A DNA stretch of 64,000 bases from Cladorrhinum sp. PSN259 (taxonomy: Eukaryota; Ascomycota; Sordariomycetes; Sordariales; Podosporaceae). Of this stretch, positions 10,512 to 21,169 are shown in pieces. The translations under genes and the position numbers were made by a program. The stretch's first letter is position 1; every line of letters begins with the position of its first letter. The DNA is taken from the NCBI GenBank assembly GCA_033725935.1, contig MU867114.1, positions 124,001-188,000 on the forward strand, in the 5' to 3' direction. Below the pieces are notes generated by a model, which made no database searches, was not told where the DNA came from, and saw only the letters and a list, made by a program, of their open reading frames with translations.

Positions 10512-13484
10512 GGGGAGCAAACACGGGACGCGTGTTTGATTTGCAGACTGCTCCAACAGGGAACTTGCCCTTTGTTGCCCTTCGGGATTGACTCACTCTT
10601 TTTTTCCCCCGCTGTTTTAGCGGCGCATCCCCAAAGAGTTCAAATTCGACGAGCAGTTGGGAGTTTGAAGCGATCGGAACCAGGGATGGTTTCAGTTGGG
10701 CAGCCTCCTTCGGGAGGTTCAGAGGATCGCAGCTTGGCGATCCTCAAAGTGCACAACTCTATCACTGTCTCAATGCGTCATCGGGCTTGTTCTGTGTCGC
10801 GATATGGCACCAAGACTGAGTTGCATATGCCGTCTGGTGTGATCCCCCCACCCCCCCCCCCCCGGCCCTCCCCCCCCCCACGACATGTTGTCTGGCAACC
10901 GGGTTCTTGGATAAGCTAATGCAGCACTACCATGAGGCAACCTTGATCGCCTTTTGTTTTCTCCGTATTCCCAAGCAAGCTTTCTGCGGAGCTGGTCGAC
11001 GCAGTGCAGTGTTGGCTGGGATCGGCTTTTGCCTTTTGAGGGGGATTGGACAACCAGAAGCGACACAGCATACTTGGTGTCACAGGGCGCCGTCGGGCCG
11101 CAATACAATATATCCCTGGATCGTATGTTAGCGGAGACTTGTGATTTTCAGGACGTCCTATTTCGCAACAGGCTTTGCGCTAACAAGCGCGCAAGCTGTG
11201 CATTGCAGAAGGGGAAAAGTCGATGATGAGGTGTCAAATCTCAGGAATCACGTGGAGCAGGGTTGAGTCAGATTGGCGAATGACAGATTGGCGGATGAGA
11301 GATAGTTACGGCGGACAACGGTGGCGTCAAGAACCGGGCAGGGCACAGGAATAGGGCGAATGAGAAATGGTGTTCTAGCACCGTTTATTCTCTTTTGGTG
11401 ACGGAGACGACACACATCATCGACAGGGGCTATAGAAACCACCCAAAGAGGGAATCCGGTTTATTTGTTCTTTATTTTCGTCGGGCGGCGTTTTCTCCGC
11501 TGTCTTCAATTCGGCAGTCGTCCTGGGTGGGTTTCTCATTTTTCTGCGTTTGGCATCTAGCGAAACGGCAATGCGGGCAAACAAAAACCAACAAGGAAAA
11601 GTAACAAGGTGGGTTGGTTGGGTGGACTTTTGAACGAATCAAGTAACAAAACAGTATCATTTTAAGATCATGAACTTTTTGTTTGTTTTTAGGAATAAGA
11701 TTGACGGCTCACTGCAAGTTGTTAATAAAAAACAACGAGATTGGTACTGGTGATGGAAGAAATACCAAGAAGGGAAAGGGGGGGGGGGTTCGATCCACTT
11801 GGCCATGGTCATTCTCCCGACGACTGGTGGTGGTGGTGGTGGGGCGTTCTTGTGTGTAGCTGAAGCCAAGAATCCCAGCATCCGGGGAGCTAGCCCTTGC
11901 TTTTGTTCTTGGCTCGGGGAGTATTGCCTGTTTGTTTACGAAAGTGGAAAGTAGATATGTTATGAGCCGCCCGCTCGGGTTTAGAACGATGCGATGAATC
12001 AGGAAAACAGGGGCTGGACCTGGGGTAAGATGACCCGAACCTGTTCCTTTCCTTTCCTTTCCTTTCCTTTCCTTTCCTGTCCTTTCCTGTCCTTTACCTC
12101 TTTTGGTGGTAGAAGGGCAATTCTCGCCGAAAGTTGTTTCTTTTTGGTGGGTTGTTTGGTACGTAGGGCACTGACGGGCACTGACGGGCTCTTTTCCCGA
12201 TGCCCAGTTCCATGGTTCTCATGGGAATCGGTGGGACCCGAGTACCAGATTGATTGCTGCTGGGGCTGAGACATATCTGCGTGTGGGTGGTGGGTGGTGG
12301 GTGGTGGCGTGTGTGAGACACTGCAAACAGGTCAGGGGAAACGCACCGCATGCACCCACAGCACGCAACGCCTCCTGCGGATGATGATGGTGGTGGGTAG
12401 GTGGGGTAAGGCACGACGCGTTCCGATGAGTTGGCTCAGATTTGGGAAAGAGATCTTATCTCGATGGGAATGTACATGGTCTGTCTCTTGGTGGGAGCGT
12501 GCATATCCGTCTTCCCGAAAAGGGGAAAGGGGGGGTGTGTGGGAAGGAAGAAGAAGCAGGCAAGGATGGGAAAGCAAGCGAGTTTTGTCTCGATGCCGGT
12601 CAAAAGTGCAGTTTCTGGAAAAGATGATGGCTTCTTTCCCATTTTTTGCTTCCCTTCGCTTCCTCGCTTTCGCGTACCCATTCCCCCTGTCTAGACGGAA
12701 CTTTAGCTGTCAAGGGTGAGAGGCGCTCGATTAGCGTTTCCCCCCCCCCCCCCCCCCTTCCCCCCTCTCCCCCTCTCTTTCTCTTCCTTGTTTAACACTG
12801 GATGATCTACGTCAGGGTCAAAGTTTGTTGAGTAATTTTTCAAAAGCCGATATTGCCAGATGTTGCTTTTTCTTTTGCTGTGTCATCATTTTTTATCTCT
12901 TGGCTTTTAACTCGTTGCCGTTGTTTGTGTATCTATCATCTAGTTTTCCGGTCTTAGCCTCCATTTTTTTCTTTCTCTACCCCCTACCCTTCGTTGTACT
13001 CTCGCTTGTTTATACCGGGAGAAGAGGAAAAGAGATACATACGTACGTACCTGGCCCACGGAGATGATGCCAGGGCCACTGGGGATGTGGTCTGGCCAGA
13101 CCAAGCCTGAGCGATGAGCAGTGCTGCATTTGAACTACTCCCCTACTGACCTTAGTGTCGTATATCGGGTCGTTCAGCGTCACCGCCTCCAGGCCTTCTT
13201 GTTTGGGGGTCGCGTGGGTTTAGTATGTTGTGTCTCCTCTCTGCCATTTGCCGTGGGCTGGGGGTATAAAATGCGGTCCAGAGACCCCGTCGACAGGCTG
13301 GTGGTGGCCCGGCTGCACTTGTCTTTGTTCGACATCAACACTCTCAGTGAGTCACATGTATGCATATACCTACACGTCAAAGTGTCTCACATGCACGCGG
13401 ATATACTGACCTGGTATCAGATCACTTTCAGCGCAAGCCCACCGCCCCTCCCTCTTCTTCAGCTGTATATTCTTTCTCTGACCC
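10512..13484. other. Large intergenic region with simple-sequence tracts, no gene seen
   Basis: About 3 kb between the Zn2Cys6 regulator and inositol oxygenase. It holds C-runs at 10844-10880, a TTCC-type tandem tract (about 12040-12090), GGT-rich repeats (12284-12308) and an 18-C run (12740-12757). Open frames on both strands are short and compositionally biased. The last 500 bp is pyrimidine-rich and looks like promoter and leader of inositol oxygenase. Confidence 0.5.
13265..13270 (+). promoter_or_regulatory. TATA box candidate for inositol oxygenase
   Basis: TATAAA inside GGGGGTATAAAATGCGG, 215 bp upstream of the inositol oxygenase ATG. It is a good match to a core TATA element; the distance implies a leader of roughly 150-190 nt. 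Confidence 0.4.
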
Positions 13485-14547
13485 ATGGCACCGCATGCCA
13501 CTGAGCCATTCCCAGTCTCTCCAGACTTGGTGGCCGTCAACAAGCACAGCAAATGCGTTGCTGATCTGGAAGCCATCTCTGATGCAGTTGACGCAGTCAA
13601 TCAGCTCAGGGGAACCCTCCCGGGCCCTTCAGAGCCTCTCTACGACACTCCCATTGATGCTCCTCCCGGCTTCACCCCATCCAGAGACGCCAACACTTTC
13701 CGGCAGTATAAACAAGCGTGCGAGCGCGTCAAGCTGTTTTACGCCGAGCAACACGCCAAGCAGACGGTAGCGTACGGTCTCGCCGCCAGGGCACGCTTCC
13801 ACTCGGCTGAGCGCGTGCGGACCGAGATGACCATCTGGCAGGCGATTGAAAAGCTCGACACGCTCGTGGATGACAGTGATCCGGACACGGAGCTCAGTCA
13901 GGCCCAGCATCTGCTTCAGAGCGCCGAGGCCATCCGAAAGGACGGCAAGCCCCGCTGGATGCAGCTGACCGGGTTGCTGCACGACCTGGGCAAGCTGATG
14001 TATCTGCTGCCAGGGTGCTGTTCCGGGCAGTGGGACGTGGTCGGGGACACGTTCCCCCTTGGGTGTCAGTTTGACGAGTTGTGCATCTTTCACGACGAGT
14101 TTGGAGCAAATCCCGACTCCAAGAACGAGGCGTACTCGACCAAGTATGGGGTTTACGAGCCCGGCTGCGGGATGGACAGGCTAATGATGAGCTGGGGCCA
14201 CGACGAGTACTTGTACCTGGTGCTGAGGGACCAGAGCACCCTGCCCAAGGAGGCGCTGGCCATGATTAGGTACCACAGCTTTTATCCGTGGCACAAGGAG
14301 GGCGCGTACAGGGAGTTTATGGCCGAGGGGGACGAGGAGCTCTTGAGGGCCGTGAGGGCGTTTAATCCCTATGATTTGTATAGCAAGGGTGATGAGGTGC
14401 CGAATGTGGATGAGCTCAAGGTGAGTTCTTTTTTTTGCTTTGCGAATATTTGGTTGAAAAATGGGTTGATACTGACAAGGAATGATCTAGCCGTATTATC
14501 TGGAACTCATTGATGAGTATTTTCCTAACAAGGTGGTCAAGTGGTAA
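13485..14547 (+). CDS. MIOX: myo-Inositol oxygenase (MIOX)
   Basis: Di-iron oxygenase converting myo-inositol and O2 to D-glucuronate, the entry step of inositol catabolism; cytosolic. Exons 13485-14420 and 14491-14547 (70-nt intron, GTGAGT...CTAG) give 330 residues. Expected iron ligands by family alignment are H142 (AQHLLQSAEAIRK), H166-D167 (LLHDLGK), H239 (SWGHDEY), H264 (IRYHSFYPWH) and D297 (FNPYDLY). The spliced end PYYLELIDEYFPNKVVKW matches the family C-terminus. The start is the first ATG after a TATA box. It is convergent with a beta-hydroxyacid dehydrogenase gene 361 bp away, at the edge of a metabolic cluster; whether it belongs to that cluster is unknown. The enzyme call is firm. 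Confidence 0.95.
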
Positions 14548-14908
14548 AGGCAGGTGTAGGTAGGAAAAAATGGCTGCTCGGGGGCTAAGGGGGGCAGTAA
14601 CTGTCTGCGGGGAGGTTTCTTTGTCTATTTTTTTTTCATCATGACAACTAGCGTTTGAATTTTGAAAGCTTTTTTGCATGTATTAGATCAGCGGATTTCT
14701 TTCCTGTACACTACTAGGTGTTTGTCTCGGAATAAGCACAATAGCTCTCTACTCTGATTTATTGTCAATTCAGAATACATGTAAAGATTGTGATTATGAA
14801 ACTAGAACAAGAAATCAGAAATGGCAAGATTGTGAGTATGAAACTATAACATAAAAAAAAAAAAAATAAAGACATTGAAATACAAGGTTTGAAAAAAAAA
14901 AAAAAGAT
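14548..14908. other. Convergent intergenic region
   Basis: 3' flanks of inositol oxygenase and the first beta-hydroxyacid dehydrogenase. AT-rich with A-runs near 14850-14905; nothing else seen. Confidence 0.6.
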
Positions 14909-16000
14909 TCATTGATCATTCAACCACTTGTACACGACTCTCGCATCCTTGCCCTTGTACCTCTCATCAGCAATCACCTCGGCAAAAGCTTCCAAGGTCG
15001 GCTTATCCAGAACCGTCTTCGCCCCGACGTCAGCAGCCAACTTGGTCCCCATTCCCAGAACTTTGGCACACAGCTCGACTCTAAACCCCCCTTCATACCC
15101 CCTGCTGCTTGGCACGCCCTCCTGCACCCCTGGGACGGGATTGCTCTTGCTAGTAACCCAACACTGGCCCCCGCTAGCATTTATCACTTGAGTCAGCAGT
15201 TTAGGGTCCAGCCCAGCTTTGACGCCAATGTTTAGCGCCTCGGAGGCCGCAAGCGAGGTGATGGCGCTCAAGTAGTTGTTTATGATCTTGAAGGCCGTTC
15301 CCGCGCCCACGTCTCCGCAGAGAAAGATTCCTTGGGGATTGCCCATGTGTCTGAGCAGAGATTTTACTTGAGGAAAAACTGAGGGAGAAGAACAGCCGAC
15401 CATGAAGGTCAGGGATGCGTCGATGGCTCCCATGGGCCCGCCCGAGACCGGGGCGTCTACGAATGTGAGGTGGGAAAGCGGCGAGACGGATTTGGCAACT
15501 GTGAGGATTGTGTCTGATTCTATTGTGCCGCATTCCATTATTAATTTTTGGGAAGAGGAGGATGCCGGGGAGGAGATGATGCCGGTTCGGGGGTCCAGGT
15601 AGACTTGTTTGACGGCTGACGAGGAGGGGAGCATTGTGATTACTACGTCCTATTTACCACACACACACAGGAAGGATTAGGATGATGGCATGAAAGGGAG
15701 TCCTGATGAGGGAGGTTTGTGACAACATACAGCTGCCTTGGCTGCTTCGTGGCCGTTGGCAATGATTTCGACCGGTCCCTGACCTTCTGTCTCGGCTTTG
15801 AATTTCTGAAGGGCCTCGGTGTTGACATCACAGATGAGTAGCGTCTTGTCTGATCCCAGTCCCGCTCGGAGGTTCTTTGCCATGGGGTATCCCATCACCC
15901 CGAGGCCTGGTCCCTGTCAGTCAGTATTGATTTGTTGTTGTTCATTGCCAAGACTAACCGACTCACCAATGAAAGCTATCGTGTCTGCAGCTGAAGCCAT
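14909..16000 (-). CDS. 3-Hydroxyisobutyrate dehydrogenase-like beta-hydroxyacid dehydrogenase (copy A)
   Basis: NAD(P)-dependent oxidation of a beta-hydroxyacid by family. Exons 15967-16000, 15731-15906 and 14909-15649 (introns 60 and 81 nt) give 316 residues, normal for the family. Splicing to the second of two nearby AGs yields FIGLGVMGYPMAKNL (GxGxMG at 12-17), the Rossmann NAD-binding loop. The substrate motif DAPVSGGPMGA starts at residue 135. The catalytic Lys is in GAGTAFKIINNYL (K191), followed by the dimerisation region with SNPVPGV. A diverged paralogue lies at 25156-26227. It is convergent with inositol oxygenase and co-directional with the MBL gene upstream. The exact substrate (3-hydroxyisobutyrate, tartronate semialdehyde or another) cannot be told. 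Confidence 0.88.
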
Positions 16001-16524
16001 GATGATGATGATGATGATGATTACCTGATCGGAAGATTGCTAGAGAAACACAAACAAAAGCAGAATGATGCATCCCGGACTTTTTCATGTCCCTACCCGA
16101 TACCATTTTCATTCGTCGGGGTAAGTCGAGCCGAACCAAGGTTTTGTTGTTATCTCTCGTTTTGGGGAAAGCAACAAATGCCGTTTCGGTGAGGGGAACT
16201 TTGTCAGAACATTGCAGAACAAAGCAAACATGCATATCTCTTCCCCACATGTAATCGTTGCGTGCAGTTGCTCTTACATACGTACATACATACAATTCGG
16301 TCAGTGGGTGGCAAAAATCACTCATGATGTCCATGTCACACAGTTATCAGTGCATATGCTAGTTGCCGTAGAATATGTGTACAGAAAAAGAAAAAAAGGA
16401 GAAAGAGAAAAGAAAAAAGAAATTCGGTTATCGTTTCATAAACATGACAATTCTATTTGCAACATTTCGTGTTTTTTATTTCTTCTTCCCGAGAAGAGTC
16501 GGAATCGAGTTCGTGTTGAGTTGC
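16001..16524. other. Intergenic region upstream of beta-hydroxyacid dehydrogenase A
   Basis: Begins with a short CAT/ATG triplet run next to the start codon (16000-16021). Contains AT-rich and A-rich stretches (16385-16425). No gene seen. Confidence 0.5.
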
Positions 16525-17499
16525 TCAAAGATGCCCGGGCCAAAACCGATCTCGATTCCTCTCCCTCCACGCCCCATCATGTGCAACCACAACCTCCACC
16601 TCGCAGTGTCCAACAGACTCCTCGACAAACCTCCTGATTTTTTCTAGTGTCCCCTCTGCCATCCCCGTATCAACATGCACGCTCCTCAGCCCGCCTCTAC
16701 CGTCATCGTACATGGCTATCCCCCTTTCCCCGGATAGTATCCTCGGATCATGACAGCAGTCACCGCCCAAGTAGATGTACTTGTTGTCCGAAACTCTGCA
16801 CAAGAGGTTGACATGCCCGTACAAGTGCCCAGGCGCATCGACAACGTATATCGATCCGTCGCCGAATAAATCCAGGGTATCAGGAAACGTAGACAGCCGT
16901 TTCCACTCCCAGGTATCTGATACCGGTAGTGTCATCTTTGTGACATGTCCAGTAGATGTATGCTTAGGTCCGTTGCTCTCTCCTTCGTCTGAGACACCGG
17001 TAGTAGTGGTAGGAGGGAACTCGACGGTCCGAGAAAAAGGTAACTCGTCGTGATTAAAAAGTTCTGCGGGGTATAGAGGACCACCACCGTTTTTGAGCAG
17101 GTCCAAAGTGCCGGAACCTACCAGGAAGGTCGAGTTGGGAAAATCGGAGGGCGTGCCGACGTGGTCCCAGTGGACATGGCTCAAAATAATGTAGTTGATG
17201 TCCTTTTCTGGGTCCAGGGGGTTGGAGTTGTTGCGCAGACTCTCGGCGCAGTCCGGGGAGGTGATTGTTGGTTGGCGCTGGGAGATGTGGGCTTGTTGGG
17301 CGGGCGTGTATTTCTCCAAGTTTCGTTTGATGCCGAGGTCGAAGATGATGTTTCTATGCGTTGGGTGCTGGATGAGGAAGGAGAGGGAGGGAACGGTGCT
17401 GCGCTTGTTTGGGTTGGCGTCGGTTACGAAGAGGCTTTCTGGGAGGGTGAGGTGGCCTGCGTCGAGGGCTGAGACTGTGACGAATGCAGTGGTGGACAT
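16525..17499 (-). CDS. Metallo-beta-lactamase-fold hydrolase, N-acyl-homoserine lactonase-like (copy A)
   Basis: Zinc-dependent hydrolase, probably opening a lactone or related ester, by family. Single exon, 324 residues, ATG at 17497-17499. The metal site is HVHWDHVG (108-115, HxHxDH), then the DAPGHLYGHVN histidine, the GGDCCHD aspartate and the late AHDGAW histidine, the order seen in AHL-lactonase-like enzymes. There is no signal peptide, so it is probably cytosolic. A paralogue at 23821-24771 shares TVPSLxFLIQH, FDLG and HVHWDHVG. It is divergent from a zinc alcohol dehydrogenase with only 191 bp between start codons, suggesting a shared promoter. The substrate is unknown; a beta-lactamase role is unlikely in this setting. 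Confidence 0.87.
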   Translation of the reverse strand: MSTTAFVTVSALDAGHLTLPESLFVTDANPNKRSTVPSLSFLIQHPTHRNIIFDLGIKRNLEKYTPAQQAHISQRQPTITSPDCAESLRNNSNPLDPEKDINYIILSHVHWDHVGTPSDFPNSTFLVGSGTLDLLKNGGGPLYPAELFNHDELPFSRTVEFPPTTTTGVSDEGESNGPKHTSTGHVTKMTLPVSDTWEWKRLSTFPDTLDLFGDGSIYVVDAPGHLYGHVNLLCRVSDNKYIYLGGDCCHDPRILSGERGIAMYDDGRGGLRSVHVDTGMAEGTLEKIRRFVEESVGHCEVEVVVAHDGAWRERNRDRFWPGHL

Positions 17500-17690
17500 G
17501 ATGATTCAATCTTGTGAGTGAGATGTTGAAATTCTGAAATATTGGTCATGTTCAAAGCTGCCGTCAATATGACCTTCCGGCAAAAGCGGTAGTGAGGGGG
17601 TTCTCCCGCCCATCCACCGAACACATTGCATGCGGGGAAGCTAGTTAGATATACCACCCACAAACACACACACACACACACTGGTTGAAC
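17500..17690. promoter_or_regulatory. Bidirectional promoter, MBL hydrolase A / zinc alcohol dehydrogenase
   Basis: 191-bp gap between divergent start codons, ending in a CA dinucleotide run (17661-17681). It has GCATGCGGGGA near 17630 and AT-rich elements, but no clear TATA box. The short gap implies coupled expression. Confidence 0.5.
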
Positions 17691-18875
17691 ATGAGCATGA
17701 ACAACTTTCATCAGAAGAACATCAACATGGCAACCTCACCACAATCCGGACCAATCCCGTCCAGAATGCGCGCCCAACTCCTCCAAGCATTCAACAGCCC
17801 TTACGTCCTCTCAAAAGACACCCCCACCCCTACCTTCTCATCCCCCCACGACATGCTCATCCGCGTCCTCGCCGCCTCTTATTGTCACACAGACCACGTC
17901 CTAGCCTCGGGCCAAATGGCCCCATTTCCCCCCTCATTCCCCCACGTATCCTGCCACGAATTCTCAGGCGTCGTAGTCTCTTTACCTCCAAATTCTAAAT
18001 CCCGATTCAAGACGGGAGATAGAGTAGGAGTCCCCGGGCGCAGTTTTCACCCCTGCGGCGTCTGCTTCGAGTGTACTTCTCCAGAAACAGAAGGAGATGA
18101 CGGAAAAGGATACTCTGTTTACTGCACAAAGGCGCTGAATCATGGTATTTCCTGCGATGGCGGGTTCAGGGAGTACGCTGTTGTCGACGAGAGACAGGTC
18201 ACGCCCGTGCCCGAAAAGATGGCAGCGGTGGACGCTGCCACGCTCATGTGCGCCGGTGTGACTATTTACGGAGCCTTAAAGACTTGCGGACTCAAGAGAG
18301 GACAGAGGGTTGGGATTGTTGGTGCCGGGGGTGGGCTGGGACACTTGGGGCTGCAGTTTGCGGAGAAGATGGGGTTGACGGTTTTGGGGGTTGATGTGGT
18401 CGATAAACCGCTCGAGTTGGCTAAATCTGTCGTGAAGAATGGGAGCACCAAAATTGTTGATGCTAGGGTTGTGGAGGCAAAGGATGTAGTTACAGAAATC
18501 GGCGTGGAGGATGGGAAGAAGGACAGGGAGGATATGGGACTTGATGCGGTTATCATACTGCCCGAGTCACAAAAGGCGTTTGATTACGGGGTTGAGTTGC
18601 TGAGGAGGCATGGGAAATGTGTTGTTGTCTCGTTTCCGGAAAAGGGGTTCCATTTCTCGGCTAGGGATGTGGTGTTTAGGGATATTTCAATCGTGGGCAG
18701 CTTGGTGGCGAGTAACAAGGTGCTGAGGGAGATGATTCAGTTTGCGGCTGATCACGATGTGAGGGCAAGCATCAGGACGTTTCCCCTGTCAAAGCTGAAC
18801 GAATTGGTGCAAGAGTATTTGAAAGGCGAAGGAGGAAAATTGGTTGTTGATATGACGCTGCCAGATCAAGACTAA
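17691..18875 (+). CDS. Zinc-containing alcohol dehydrogenase (MDR family)
   Basis: NAD(P)-dependent alcohol/aldehyde oxidoreductase, cytosolic. Single exon, 394 residues from the ATG at 17691; in-frame ATGs at 17697 and 17727 are alternatives, since MDR homology begins near residue 26. Catalytic zinc ligands are C65 (SYCHTDH) and H89-E90 (SCHEFSG). The structural zinc Cys are C122, C125, C128 and C145 (PCGVCFEC ... YC). The Rossmann loop is VGAGGGLGHLG from residue 210. The lobe layout fits yeast-type ADH, about 40 residues longer at the N-terminus. It shares a short divergent promoter with MBL hydrolase A and is convergent with the C2H2 regulator, with stop codons overlapping by 4 bp (18872-18875). 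Confidence 0.92.
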   Translation: MSMNNFHQKNINMATSPQSGPIPSRMRAQLLQAFNSPYVLSKDTPTPTFSSPHDMLIRVLAASYCHTDHVLASGQMAPFPPSFPHVSCHEFSGVVVSLPPNSKSRFKTGDRVGVPGRSFHPCGVCFECTSPETEGDDGKGYSVYCTKALNHGISCDGGFREYAVVDERQVTPVPEKMAAVDAATLMCAGVTIYGALKTCGLKRGQRVGIVGAGGGLGHLGLQFAEKMGLTVLGVDVVDKPLELAKSVVKNGSTKIVDARVVEAKDVVTEIGVEDGKKDREDMGLDAVIILPESQKAFDYGVELLRRHGKCVVVSFPEKGFHFSARDVVFRDISIVGSLVASNKVLREMIQFAADHDVRASIRTFPLSKLNELVQEYLKGEGGKLVVDMTLPDQD

Positions 18876-21169
18876 AGAAGCATATCTGCGTACAAATCTA
18901 ATGAACTCCCAATCACGTCCACTATTGCCCATGTTTGTGAGCCCCTGAAAATGGTTGCCCAAGCCCTCAAAACCCCCACATTAAGCTCCTTGGCTGTTTG
19001 CGATGTCTCCAGCCAGATGTCTCCCGACGTGCCAAACTCGGTCTCGTTCAAGATGGTCTTGACCAGTGACAAGACTTTCATTTCATCCAGTGTTAGCTGT
19101 TGCTCGGGGGCTGTCAGGGGTCCGAGATCCGATACAGCCTCGAGCCACTTGCTCAGCAAAAGAGCACACTCGAGTGAGCACAGAGAGTGCTGGATCGACC
19201 AGACAAAAGTCTGGGTTCTTGCCACAAGCCGTATACCTATCTTGATCGGAATACCAAGTGCGTGAACTGAGTGAATCAAAGCATTGGTCAGCTTTGGTGT
19301 CCGTTTAACGATGGGTGTGTCCCGTAGTGCTTGGGCTATTTGTGCAGGATCTCGTGTCCCCAACGCCCGGCCTGGACCTGTGTCCATGTTGAGGCGAATG
19401 TATGCGAGTCTCAAGAGTGCAGTTGAGTTGAAGGCTACCGGACCGTTGGGGTCTGACGGATCTAGTGATGATTCGGGACTTTGCTCCCAGCAGATTTGCC
19501 AGTTTCGTAGAGCATTTTCGAGAGGTTTAGTCTGCTGCTCTGTGAGTTCGAAACCCAAAGAGCACCTCGCAGTTTGTCGCGTGAGGAAGATTTGCTGTAT
19601 GATTGCGTGTATCAAGATGTAGTTGCCAAGAGATGAGTGAGGCCCAGTCTCTCCCTCCGGCGAGAAAAGCTGTTTGGTTGCTTCTTGAAATAAACAAGGC
19701 TGCTTATTATCTCTTCTCAACTCTTCCCGCGCAGATGCAGTTTCCGCCCTGAACTCGGCGGCACTGCATGGAAGCGTCATGTGTAACTCAGAGTTGAGAA
19801 CCAGGGGTGGGATGTCGTAAACAATGCAATGTAGGTTGAAAAAGCAAAAGACGATAAACTTGGTTCTGAGTCTCGATTCGTAGCTCGCCCATTCTCCCCA
19901 GTCACCTGGTGTCTGGTTCGGTGTACCGAGTCCGTCCTCGCGTATAATGCTGGCCAGAATGCTCTGAATTGCGAGAGCTTCTCGGAGGATCTCCTTGTGC
20001 TTCGACCAAGTAGCCATGGCCATAAGAATCAAGAGAGCCTGTGCTGTTTGTATCAGATCATGTTCAAGACAGCTCGATCCTGTATCCCTTTTTCGTATTC
20101 GTTCATTGGCAATAGCCCTGGCGGCATGGAAAAGCTCCACCCCCTTCTCTGGCTCGAAACAGTACTGTGCGCCAACAGCGGCCATGGCAAGTATCAACTC
20201 GGCTGAACAGTTGTGAAATTCGAGTGTTGGTAGGTGAAGAAAAGGTAGATGCTCGTGGAAGCCTTCTGTATATGCTCGGATATACCGGGACAAAGAAAGC
20301 TTGGTGGGCAGCTTGAAGTCTGCAACAGCTGTGGAGAATTCTGATTTAATGAATAATTGCAATGTCTGCCTGTCCGAGGATGAGAAATCAAATATTCGTC
20401 TCGGACTTGTCTTGATCGTAGGAATCATTAGGGTATCGAAATTGAGTTCAGTGGTTTCTTCATCGAGTCCAACCGAGGGCAGTCGTGAGCAAAAGTTAGA
20501 GAAGGAACCAAGGCCAGAGATTTCCAGATCCATCCCTGGCTCAAGACTTTGGTGCATGATAAAATCGAGCTCGCTAGGAATGACTGGAAAGTTGAAGGTG
20601 GTAGGTATCTGCTGTTCAATGGTTGTTGTATTCGGGGTAAAGGAAAACGTGGTCAATGGTTCAGCCTCCAAGAAGGTGCACAGTCCATCCAGCGACTCAT
20701 CAGACACATCCAGAGGTGATGGTGTACTTCCATCCTGGATTGTTGATATTACATCACTTCCGCGAGAGGACGTCCTAGGCCGTGGCTTTCTAGGTCGTCT
20801 TTGGGGTTGGGACTCTGCCCCAACACTGTTATGAGAGAGACGTTCATGGCGTATTAAGAGATCGCTAAGAGGAGGCGGTTGGTGAGCAACACTGAACAAC
20901 CGACCAATTACATGTTGACGAATTCTCATACCTTCGTGTAAACTTGGATTCGCAGCGATGACAAGCAAACGGTCTTTCTTGAGTATCTGCAAGTTACAAC
21001 TAAGTTGGAATCCATCTTCACTGACTCGGTACATGAAAGACTCACGGGTCCTCTCATGGCGTTGCAAGTGTTCGAGACGGGCAAAGAACCGCTGACAACG
21101 AGAGCACTGGAAGCGTTTCGGCTTCACGACGATATGGTCTAATGTTTGACTTGTTGTTGTTGTTGACAT
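18872..21169 (-). CDS. C2H2 zinc-finger transcription factor with Fungal_trans-like domain
   Basis: Likely pathway-specific nuclear regulator of the surrounding cluster. Exons 21046-21169, 20932-20986 and 18872-20864 (introns 59 and 67 nt) give 723 residues. The introns total 126 nt and have no stop in the read-through frame, so the unspliced frame stays open but destroys the fingers. Spliced, it gives two adjacent C2H2 fingers, FQCSRCQRFFARLEHLQRHERTH and FACHRCESKFTRSDLLIRHERLSH (each CX2CX12HX3-4H). A basic/Ser segment follows (RRPRKPRPRTSSRG), then a long helical region (SRYIRAYTEGFHEHLPFLHLPTL) typical of fungal-specific C2H2 regulators. Its 3' end overlaps the ADH stop by 4 bp. Regulation of the cluster is inferred from position. 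Confidence 0.9.
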   Translation of the reverse strand: MSTTTTSQTLDHIVVKPKRFQCSRCQRFFARLEHLQRHERTRESFMYRVSEDGFQLSCNLQILKKDRLLVIAANPSLHEGMRIRQHVIGRLFSVAHQPPPLSDLLIRHERLSHNSVGAESQPQRRPRKPRPRTSSRGSDVISTIQDGSTPSPLDVSDESLDGLCTFLEAEPLTTFSFTPNTTTIEQQIPTTFNFPVIPSELDFIMHQSLEPGMDLEISGLGSFSNFCSRLPSVGLDEETTELNFDTLMIPTIKTSPRRIFDFSSSDRQTLQLFIKSEFSTAVADFKLPTKLSLSRYIRAYTEGFHEHLPFLHLPTLEFHNCSAELILAMAAVGAQYCFEPEKGVELFHAARAIANERIRKRDTGSSCLEHDLIQTAQALLILMAMATWSKHKEILREALAIQSILASIIREDGLGTPNQTPGDWGEWASYESRLRTKFIVFCFFNLHCIVYDIPPLVLNSELHMTLPCSAAEFRAETASAREELRRDNKQPCLFQEATKQLFSPEGETGPHSSLGNYILIHAIIQQIFLTRQTARCSLGFELTEQQTKPLENALRNWQICWEQSPESSLDPSDPNGPVAFNSTALLRLAYIRLNMDTGPGRALGTRDPAQIAQALRDTPIVKRTPKLTNALIHSVHALGIPIKIGIRLVARTQTFVWSIQHSLCSLECALLLSKWLEAVSDLGPLTAPEQQLTLDEMKVLSLVKTILNETEFGTSGDIWLETSQTAKELNVGVLRAWATIFRGSQTWAIVDVIGSSLDLYADMLL

